The notes under the pieces are model-generated. The model was not told the DNA's origin. It ran no database searches and worked only from the letters and a program-made list of their open reading frames with translations. A program made the translations under genes and the position numbers. A stretch of DNA of 7,219 nucleotides from Methanobacteriota archaeon (GTDB lineage: Archaea; Thermoplasmatota; Poseidoniia; Poseidoniales; Poseidoniaceae). Shown here one piece after another: positions 1 to 5,534 of this stretch; the stretch's first letter is position 1, and every line of letters begins with the position of its first letter. The stretch spans positions 78,759 through 85,977 of the forward strand of contig PBOE01000003.1 of NCBI GenBank assembly GCA_002725275.1, read 5' to 3'.

Positions 1-1
1 C

Positions 2-664
2 GCCAACGGTCAGGGCCCTGCTCATCCTGTCAAAGGACGTACCGACGGAAGTGAACCTCTGCGATTCCCCACCCGCGAAGAGGTCGACGCCATGGGCATC
101 GCCTACCACGAGAAGAACATCTTACGACTACGATATGCTGATGCAGAATACACGGTCGTCAAGGCCTACCCAACCATCGATTGGCCCGAGAATTGGGCAT
201 GGAAGGACGCCTGTGCGTCGGACAACGCCGTCCACCCGGTCTGCCGAGACGCCATCTATCGCTCGATTCATCGCCTTGTATCGAAAGTGATGGTGTGCAA
301 CGAGAACGGGGACGTCCTGATGGGGCGTGTGGAACGAGGGCACTTCCGAGGGTTCTGGACCCTCCCGGGCGGCTACATGGACCACGATGAACATCCGGCC
401 GTGGGATGCGTGCGTGAGACGCTGGAGGAGATGGGCTTGTCCATCGTGCTGGACGATGTTGAACCGGTCATCACGCAGCGAATCTTCAACGACGAAGGGA
501 TTTCCTTTGTTTCGTTCACCTACCGGTCCACGTGGAACGGCGATCTTGACGAACTCACGCTTCAAACCGAGGAAATATCAGCGGCTGCTTGGTTTTCACC
601 CGAGGACGCGCTAAATCAGGCCGTCTCGCATTTTGACCGTCAAGCCCTCAGAAGTTTGTTGTGA
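2..664 (+). CDS. Nudix family hydrolase, 5'-partial at the window edge
   Basis: A Nudix hydrolase, a family that cleaves nucleoside diphosphates linked to another moiety (NTPs, NDP-sugars, ADP-ribose, dinucleotides). The substrate cannot be read from the sequence. Numbering from the ATG at 92, the Nudix box (GX5EX7REUXEEXGU) spans about residues 94-116. It shows GYMDHDE, then RETLEEMGL carrying the metal-binding glutamates. It is preceded by the typical beta-strand segment FWTLPGG. The C-terminal half (FTYRSTWNG, then AAAWFSPEDAL) fits the rest of the fold. The reading frame stays open for 30 codons upstream of the ATG to the window edge. Those codons read like protein (RFPTREEVDAMGIAYHE), so I call it partial. 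However, an SD-like GAGGT sits just before the ATG at 92, so a complete 190-residue protein starting there is possible. The roughly 65 residues before the Nudix domain, with Cys41 and Cys51, match nothing I recognise. The stop TGA (662-664) directly abuts the alaS stop on the other strand. Confidence 0.9.
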   Translation, partial: ANGQGPAHPVKGRTDGSEPLRFPTREEVDAMGIAYHEKNILRLRYADAEYTVVKAYPTIDWPENWAWKDACASDNAVHPVCRDAIYRSIHRLVSKVMVCNENGDVLMGRVERGHFRGFWTLPGGYMDHDEHPAVGCVRETLEEMGLSIVLDDVEPVITQRIFNDEGISFVSFTYRSTWNGDLDELTLQTEEISAAAWFSPEDALNQAVSHFDRQALRSLL

Positions 665-3511
665 CTACACGCCCAATGCTTGCCGTGCAGCATCGAGGGC
701 ATCGTCAAGACCGTCGGCATGCGAACCGCCACCTTGCGCAAACGTTGGTCGGCCTCCCCCGCCTCCTCTGATGTGGGATGAAATGGAGCGAAGCAAATCA
801 ACGGCGTTGTAGCGTTCACTTGCCGGCGTGTTTTCCGTGGTGGCAATCATCAATTTTCCACCGCCATCCCTTGAACCCAGTACCGCCAACGTCGGGGTGG
901 AGGCGTCAAGCGTCAGTTCCTTCAACATCGTGGTCATGGATTTCAAATCGCCTTCGATTTCCATCACCACGATGCGGACACCGTCAACATCGGTTGAAGC
1001 ATCGCCACCGCCCGAGGTGCGCAGACGAACGATTTCGGACTCGAGGTGTTCAATGAGTTTCCGTTGTTCTTTCCATTCCTTGAAGAAGCGAGCGGCCGCT
1101 TTTGGCAAATCGTCGCCGTGAACCCCAAACACCTCGCTGGATTCGCGAACGAGGGCATCTTGCGAACGAGCGTAAGCAAGGGCTGCCTCGCCGGCGACGA
1201 TGTGAAGTCGCTCGACGCCGTCTTGCACCGCAGATGAGCGAACGATACGGATGGAGCCGATCTGTCCAGGCTCATCGTGGTGTGTACCTCCGCAGGCTTG
1301 GATGTCATGGTCGGCAATTTTCAGAATGCGAATGGAATCACCTTTGGGGGCGCCACCCTGATAGAGGTCAAAGCCGTGAATGATGTCAGCATCCTTCCGG
1401 TTTAACTCAGACTTTTCCGTCGCCCGCACATCGCTCAGAACAGCGTTGGCCATGTCTTCCATGAGATCGAGCTCCTGCCGAGTGAGACGATGGTAGTGGG
1501 TGATGTCGAGGCGCCCGCTCTCAACGGTCAAATGTGAGCCAGCTTGGAAGATGTGAGGTCCCAGAAGACGCCGTGCAGCACCACCGACGATGTGGACAGC
1601 CGTGTGGTGGTCCATCAGTTGCTTTCGTCGCTTCCAGTCAAGGCTTCCATGGACCGCATCACCCGATTCGACGGGTTGGTTCGTGAAGTGGACAATGACG
1701 TCGCCCATCTTTTGCGTGTCAAGAACCGAAACCTCATCCCCACCCTGTGCGAGTGAGCCTCGGTCCCCTTCTTGACCACCGCCCTCCGGGTAAAACAACG
1801 TGGCGTTCAGCACAACGGCGTGCGTTGAACCCTCGGGGCCGAGCCCGTTTGCAGGAAGGCAAGCGAGGACCTCGGCCTCAAATTGAGGTTGATAGACGGC
1901 ATCGTAGAACAGCGGTGCCGTGGCGGGGTAGGACGTAAGGTCAAGACCGGTTTGCGTCGGGGATCCCGCTGCAGCCGCTTCTTTGGCCATTCGTGCATGC
2001 CGCTCGGCCATCTCGGCTGAAAATCCTGTCCGCAGCGAAACGTTGGACCAACCAGCGTTTCTGGCCAGCGTGATGGCCATGTCGGGAGCCAGACCGTGCG
2101 AGTCGTTCATCGTGAACAAATGCTCATCAGGAATCGTTTCACTGGCCTTGGGCACCGATTTCAGTTGTGTTTGAATGACGTTGCTTCCTTTCCGCAACAT
2201 TTCTGCGTACCGTTCCTCTTCCAACGCCAGGATGGTAAGCAAGCCATCTCGTGTTTGTTTGTTAAGATGGCCACCGAGGTTGACGTCCAGGTGATGGGTC
2301 GCCAAATCCGGAAGGGACACGTCAATGTCGAGTTCATCCCGCATGCGCAACACTCGGCGAGCCAACATGCGAGCGAGATAACCCGCCTTGGCATTCGAAG
2401 GGACCAGCCCGTCCCCGAGCATGTTGCACAAGGCGTGAAGATGGTCAGGAATGGCATAGATGTTGGCCAGCGGCTCGGTGACGGAGGAGAATTGTTCAGC
2501 CGTCAACGAGACGCCTCGCTCTTCCAGTTTGGTCAAGAACACGTTGACGAGGTGATCGCCGTCGACACCGGCTTCAATGTTCATGATGCCGTTGAGTCGA
2601 GACATCTCGCCCAAAAGACCGTCAAGGTCCAATGAAGGCCAGCGTTCGGTCACCTGTTCAAAACCTGAAAGCTGTTTGAGCCAAGCCACCGTTTCGGGGT
2701 AGATGGCTTCGTAAATGGTCGGCGTTCCAGCGGCCGCCCAGCAAAATCGCTCGAGACCGTAGCCCGTGTCGATGATTTGCAGTGGCATCGTCCGGTACGT
2801 GTCGCCTTTGAGCTCAACATCACCGTCCGGATGTTCTTCCATGTCCATGAAGACCAACGTTGCCAATTCGAGACCGCCAACGATGACCTCAACCGCTGCA
2901 CCGGCGTTTCCTCCGCCGCACCAGGGGTTCTCGACGTAAGTTACCTCCTTTGCATCGATGCCAAACGTGTCGGTTAACATTCGATGACAAAGTTCGACGC
3001 AGGTTTCCATCCAGTAAATCTCCAATCCGTCCGCTGGCCGGTTGAACACGTGGTGCGCCATCATCTCAAACGTTGTTAGATGGCGTCCCGAGCGACCCAC
3101 GGCGTCGACGTCCGTCAGTCGAATGCACGGTTGGGACACCGTCAGCGGGTTCGCAGGAGGGTCAACCGCGCCGGAGGTGACATGGGGTTGAAAGTCTGCG
3201 ATGGAAGCGATGGTGAGGTGGATGTCATCACGCCAACGTGCCAACACGGGATAGGGGTCAATCCGGGCGTGATTCTCGGCCTCAAAGAAACCGAGGAAGG
3301 CCTCTCGCATGGCGTCCTTGAGGGCCTTTCCTCGCTGGTCAAACCCGGCGATGAGGGGAGCGCCGATGAAGGTGTACTCGTCCTCTTCGGTATCACCGCA
3401 CGTGTCTCGATCGGGATCGGCCGTCCAAAACCACAGCGAGGTCACGCGGCATTGTTTCCGGACGTAGCCGTTCTCGTGAAAGACGGCGAGGTCGATGGGC
3501 GGCAAGGACAT
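665..3511 (-). CDS. alaS: Alanyl-tRNA synthetase, archaeal type
   Basis: Cytoplasmic class II synthetase that attaches alanine to tRNA-Ala and hydrolyses mischarged Ser- and Gly-tRNA. The product is 948 residues, normal for the archaeal form. Order: N-terminal cysteine motif (about 10-45, with VRKQC and DPDRDTCGD); catalytic domain with HLTTFEMMAHH (about 144-154) and NPWCGGGNAG (about 195-204); tRNA-recognition region; editing domain with zinc ligands HxxxH (His636, His640) and CGGTH (Cys740, His744); a coiled-coil linker (about 808-835); and a C-Ala domain with the Gly-rich RPTFAQGGG (about 920-929). I chose the ATG at 3511 over an in-frame ATG at 3550 because the alignable protein begins just after it and a GGAG (3523-3520) lies 8 nt upstream. 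The stop is TAG. Two of the four cysteines I expect in the archaeal N-terminal knuckle appear replaced (CxxT; CGDxxD). The gene is divergent from rtcB. Confidence 0.97.
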   Translation of the reverse strand: MSLPPIDLAVFHENGYVRKQCRVTSLWFWTADPDRDTCGDTEEDEYTFIGAPLIAGFDQRGKALKDAMREAFLGFFEAENHARIDPYPVLARWRDDIHLTIASIADFQPHVTSGAVDPPANPLTVSQPCIRLTDVDAVGRSGRHLTTFEMMAHHVFNRPADGLEIYWMETCVELCHRMLTDTFGIDAKEVTYVENPWCGGGNAGAAVEVIVGGLELATLVFMDMEEHPDGDVELKGDTYRTMPLQIIDTGYGLERFCWAAAGTPTIYEAIYPETVAWLKQLSGFEQVTERWPSLDLDGLLGEMSRLNGIMNIEAGVDGDHLVNVFLTKLEERGVSLTAEQFSSVTEPLANIYAIPDHLHALCNMLGDGLVPSNAKAGYLARMLARRVLRMRDELDIDVSLPDLATHHLDVNLGGHLNKQTRDGLLTILALEEERYAEMLRKGSNVIQTQLKSVPKASETIPDEHLFTMNDSHGLAPDMAITLARNAGWSNVSLRTGFSAEMAERHARMAKEAAAAGSPTQTGLDLTSYPATAPLFYDAVYQPQFEAEVLACLPANGLGPEGSTHAVVLNATLFYPEGGGQEGDRGSLAQGGDEVSVLDTQKMGDVIVHFTNQPVESGDAVHGSLDWKRRKQLMDHHTAVHIVGGAARRLLGPHIFQAGSHLTVESGRLDITHYHRLTRQELDLMEDMANAVLSDVRATEKSELNRKDADIIHGFDLYQGGAPKGDSIRILKIADHDIQACGGTHHDEPGQIGSIRIVRSSAVQDGVERLHIVAGEAALAYARSQDALVRESSEVFGVHGDDLPKAAARFFKEWKEQRKLIEHLESEIVRLRTSGGGDASTDVDGVRIVVMEIEGDLKSMTTMLKELTLDASTPTLAVLGSRDGGGKLMIATTENTPASERYNAVDLLRSISSHIRGGGGGRPTFAQGGGSHADGLDDALDAARQALGV

Positions 3512-3519
3512 CAAATCAA

Positions 3520-3523
3520 CTCC
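3520..3523 (-). promoter_or_regulatory. Ribosome binding site of alaS
   Basis: GGAG on the minus strand, separated by 8 nt from the ATG at 3511. It decides the start codon against the upstream in-frame ATG at 3550. Another ATG within this stretch (about 3525) hits a stop after four codons and is not used. Confidence 0.7.
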
Positions 3524-3618
3524 ATGAGGTGAACAAACAACCCAAGCCAAGACTTCACTTCAAGGCTGTGCTGAACCGATGCGTCAAAGCAACGTAAAAA
3601 GACTCAAATTACACCGGC

Positions 3619-3624
3619 GAGGAG
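3619..3624 (+). promoter_or_regulatory. Ribosome binding site of rtcB
   Basis: GAGGAG, 8 nt upstream of the ATG at 3633, the same spacing as for alaS. It selects the ATG at 3633 over the in-frame ATG at 3579, which has no such site. Confidence 0.75.
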
Positions 3625-3632
3625 ACTCTCCC

Positions 3633-5108
3633 ATGCAACCTTCGTGGCGAGAGCATCTCGTGGACGACGGCGACGGCACCATGCGCATCAAAGCGCACGG
3701 GATGATGAAGGCCGATGCTCGATTGGTCACCGATGCCGCGCACATGCAGCGACACGCCGACGACCGGGGTCCAGAACAACTCGTCAACACCGCTGCACTC
3801 CCGGGCATCGTGGGTGAAGCGTGGGCCATGGCTGACTGGCATTACGGCTACGGCTTTCCCATCGGCGGTGTCGTGGCCACCGACACCGAAGCGGGCGAAC
3901 TCGGTGGCGCGATCTCGCCGGGAGGCGTGGGTTTTGACATCAATTGCGGCGTTCGTTTCATGGCCTTGGACGCTACGGTCAACGACATTCCAAACCTGAA
4001 AAAACTTGCAGGCCGTTTGGCCGGAAGAATTCCAGCAGGTGGTTCCGGAAAGGGTGGGGTTGACATCAACCAGCAAGACCTCGGTGAGCTCTTGCAGCGC
4101 GGCGCTCATGCTGCGGTCGACCTGGGCTACGGCTTGCACGAAGACCTCAACCAACTGGAATCACAAGGGCTCCTGTCAACGGAGGAAGCCAACGTCTCCC
4201 AGCGTGCTCGAGAACGTGGTCTCCGCTCGCTGGGCACGCTGGGAAGCGGGAACCATTTCCTGGAGTTACAGACCGTCGGCCAGGTCGTGGACGAAGCCAC
4301 CGCCAAGGCCTGGGGACTCTACGAGGACCAGGTGGTGGCGATGATTCACTCGGGCAGCCGAGGCCTGGGCCATCAGGTCTGCACGGACCATGTGCGTCAG
4401 TTGGAGGCCTCTTACAAATTACAGCAGGGCGTCTGGCACAACGAGGCTTGGGGGTACGCCCTTCCTGACCGTCAACTTGCGGCCGCTCCCGTTCACTCCA
4501 ACGAGGGACAGGCCTATCTTGATGCGATGAACGCTGCTGCGAATTTTGCCTTTGCCAACCGAGCGGTGTTGGCGGACCGCTTGAGGACCGTGTTAAGGTT
4601 GGAAATGGGGGTGGACGGCGAGGCACGCACGCTGTATGATGTCGCTCACAACATTGCAAAAATGGAAACGCATGTCGTTCACGGTCGCTCCTGCTCGTGT
4701 TGCGTCCATCGCAAAGGTGCGACGCGTGCCTTCGGAGGCGATCACGCTGATATTGGGTCGCAATTCACCAACACGGGTCAACCGGTCATCGTACCCGGCG
4801 ACATGGGCAACGGTTCGTGGATCATGGCGGGGGCACCTCAAGGGAGCAACATCGCGTTCGGTTCATCGGCCCACGGAGCGGGTCGGGCCCTCTCACGCGC
4901 CCAAGCCAAAAAGACGCAGGATGCAAAAGCCCTCAAGCGACGGTTGGAAGAACAGGGCATACGCGTTCACGCCTCAACACCCAACGTGCTTTCGGAAGAG
5001 GCACCCGACGCCTACAAAGACGTGGACGACGTGATTCGGCTGACTGCAGAAGCCAACCTTGCACGGCCCGTCGCGAGAATGAATCCGCTGGCTGTCATCA
5101 AGGGATGA
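3633..5108 (+). CDS. rtcB: RtcB RNA-splicing ligase (3'-phosphate/5'-OH)
   Basis: GTP- and Mn2+-dependent ligase that joins RNA ends carrying a 2',3'-cyclic phosphate or 3'-phosphate to 5'-OH ends. In archaea it seals tRNA exons after intron removal and can repair cleaved RNA. The product is 491 residues, close to the usual 480-ish, with no intein although some archaeal RtcBs carry one. All expected active-site residues are visible: Asp102 and Cys105 (DINCGVRF), Asn207 and His208 (GSGNHFLEL), His239 (MIHSGSRGLGHQ), His339 (DVAHNIAK), and the guanylylated histidine His414 (SSAHGAGRALSR). VHRKGATRAF is also intact. No archease partner gene lies in the window. An unusual Cys-rich stretch, SCSCC, comes directly before VHRKGAT. 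The start is the ATG preceded by GAGGAG; 18 further in-frame codons upstream look non-coding. The stop TGA abuts the stop of the next gene with no gap. Neighbouring alaS and tRNA genes give a tRNA-biology context. Confidence 0.97.
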   Translation: MQPSWREHLVDDGDGTMRIKAHGMMKADARLVTDAAHMQRHADDRGPEQLVNTAALPGIVGEAWAMADWHYGYGFPIGGVVATDTEAGELGGAISPGGVGFDINCGVRFMALDATVNDIPNLKKLAGRLAGRIPAGGSGKGGVDINQQDLGELLQRGAHAAVDLGYGLHEDLNQLESQGLLSTEEANVSQRARERGLRSLGTLGSGNHFLELQTVGQVVDEATAKAWGLYEDQVVAMIHSGSRGLGHQVCTDHVRQLEASYKLQQGVWHNEAWGYALPDRQLAAAPVHSNEGQAYLDAMNAAANFAFANRAVLADRLRTVLRLEMGVDGEARTLYDVAHNIAKMETHVVHGRSCSCCVHRKGATRAFGGDHADIGSQFTNTGQPVIVPGDMGNGSWIMAGAPQGSNIAFGSSAHGAGRALSRAQAKKTQDAKALKRRLEEQGIRVHASTPNVLSEEAPDAYKDVDDVIRLTAEANLARPVARMNPLAVIKG

Positions 5109-5297
5109 TCACATGCAGACTTGCATCATGCCTTGACCCGGGAGGGTGGGGGCCGCACCGCTGTGCACACCGTCTGGTTCCTCAACGATCACGCTCAACA
5201 ACGTGTTGACCAATTCTTTCAGTTCGTCGACTTGGTGTTGGAGTTCCTTCACTCGTCGCTGCATGTCCTCTGTTTGTTGCTTACGCTCCATGTGCAT
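5109..5297 (-). CDS. Small coiled-coil protein, unknown function
   Basis: A 62-residue hypothetical protein, not recognised. Residues 12-37 form an unbroken heptad pattern with M12, L19, L26 and L33 at one core position and V16, V23, V30 and I37 at the other. Polar and charged residues lie between (KELQHQVDELKEL). Beta-branched residues at a with Leu at d is the classic arrangement of parallel dimeric coiled coils. The tail (residues 41-62) is Gly/Pro-rich, uncharged in its last 20 residues except for a His, and ends in Cys-Met. There is no signal peptide or membrane segment. It resembles SlyX-like small proteins in design only. The start could be Met1 or Met3 (ATG CAC ATG); the weak GATGGG upstream suits Met3 better. 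It lies tail-to-tail with rtcB and downstream of tRNA-Thr. The long heptad run and a plausible promoter and leader support a real gene; the short length keeps confidence moderate. Confidence 0.65.
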   Translation of the reverse strand: MHMERKQQTEDMQRRVKELQHQVDELKELVNTLLSVIVEEPDGVHSGAAPTLPGQGMMQVCM

Positions 5298-5303
5298 CCC
5301 ATC

Positions 5304-5321
5304 TGAGAAGTTGCCTTCTCA
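5304..5321 (-). promoter_or_regulatory. Leader hairpin with GCAA tetraloop
   Basis: On the minus strand a perfect 7-bp stem TGAGAAG / CTTCTCA encloses the tetraloop GCAA, a stable GNRA-type loop. It ends 6 nt before the start codon of the small coiled-coil gene. If the TATA-like element at 5345-5352 is used, transcription would start near 5322 and the leader would be little more than this hairpin. It could hinder or tune translation initiation. It is not followed by a T-run on either strand, so it does not look like a terminator. A perfect inverted repeat this short can also arise by chance. Confidence 0.45.
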
Positions 5322-5344
5322 TGGTGAAGTTTGGTAATTCGCCT

Positions 5345-5352
5345 CTTATACA
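5345..5352 (-). promoter_or_regulatory. Candidate box A (TATA) for the small coiled-coil gene
   Basis: TGTATAAG on the minus strand, centred about 26 nt upstream of position 5322. That would place the transcript start at the base of the leader hairpin. It is flanked by CCTC and GAGG (5342-5345, 5355-5358) and by an outer inverted pair GTGAAG / CTTCAC (5324-5329, 5363-5368), though these pairs do not share one centre. It is only a partial match to the archaeal consensus. Read-through from tRNA-Thr is the alternative. Confidence 0.35.
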
Positions 5353-5409
5353 TTGAGGTAATCTTCACGAAAATATCGGCAATCATGGACCGTCGGAGGG
5401 GACGGGAAA

Positions 5410-5484
5410 TGGAGCCACCGGCGAGATTTGAACTCGCGACCTCCTCATTACCAATGAGGTGCTATACCCCTAAGCCACGGTGGC
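5410..5484 (-). tRNA. tRNA-Thr (anticodon GGT)
   Basis: The gene folds into a complete 75-nt cloverleaf. Acceptor GCCACCG pairs with CGGTGGC. The D arm begins GCTTAGGGG. Anticodon stem CCTCA / TGAGG holds the loop TTGGTAA (anticodon GGT, reading ACC and ACU). The variable loop is AGGTC, and T arm GCGAG / CTCGC carries TTCAAAT. The discriminator base is T, and the CCA end is encoded in the DNA. There is no intron. It lies 50 nt downstream of the membrane-protein stop on the same strand, with its own box A in that gap. A TTT follows the CCA directly, which may help termination. Confidence 0.97.
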
Positions 5485-5509
5485 AGTGGTCCGCCCACCG
5501 GCCAAATGG

Positions 5510-5516
5510 ATATAAT
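5510..5516 (-). promoter_or_regulatory. Box A (TATA) promoter element of tRNA-Thr
   Basis: ATTATAT on the minus strand, centred about 29 nt upstream of the tRNA-Thr 5' end. This is the expected distance for an archaeal TATA box with transcription starting at or just inside the tRNA 5' end. It is preceded by purine-rich bases (GAAGCG) that could act as BRE. It is the best TATA match in any intergenic gap of the window. Confidence 0.6.
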
Positions 5517-5534
5517 CGCTTCGTGGTACAGGAA

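Larger units (their letters stand above)
3512..3632. promoter_or_regulatory. Divergent alaS/rtcB intergenic region
   Basis: This 121-base spacer must hold the start signals of both alaS (leftward) and rtcB (rightward). The only notably A/T-rich stretch is about 3594-3611 (TAAAAAG, then CAAATTA). It could contribute a weak box A in either direction, but no sequence close to the archaeal TTTATATA consensus is present. For rtcB, a box there would put the transcription start almost on the ribosome binding site, so it is doubtful. I see no inverted repeat, riboswitch or T-box-like structure. That this is the promoter region follows from gene orientation, not from a clear motif. Confidence 0.4.

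Noticed and set aside
128..565. Minus-strand 145-residue open frame
   Set aside because: Antisense to the Nudix gene, whose conserved box lies in this stretch.
2096..2635. Plus-strand 179-residue open frame
   Set aside because: Fully antisense to alaS, whose product is conserved throughout this stretch.
4147..4659. Minus-strand 170-residue open frame
   Set aside because: Antisense to the catalytic core of rtcB. It is Pro/Arg-rich with no recognisable motif.
3633..5108. Intein in rtcB
   Set aside because: The frame is continuous at normal family length, and all active-site motifs are evenly spaced.
5121..5306. Plus-strand 61-residue frame with a hydrophobic Leu/His-rich end, as a possible small membrane protein
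   Set aside because: It is the complement of the heptad-repeat gene. The Leu/His-rich stretch is what antisense of a Glu/Gln/Lys-rich coiled coil gives, and it lacks a ribosome binding site.
5304..5321. The hairpin as a transcription terminator for rtcB
   Set aside because: It is nearly 200 bases past the rtcB stop, beyond a convergent gene, and has no T-run after it on the plus strand.
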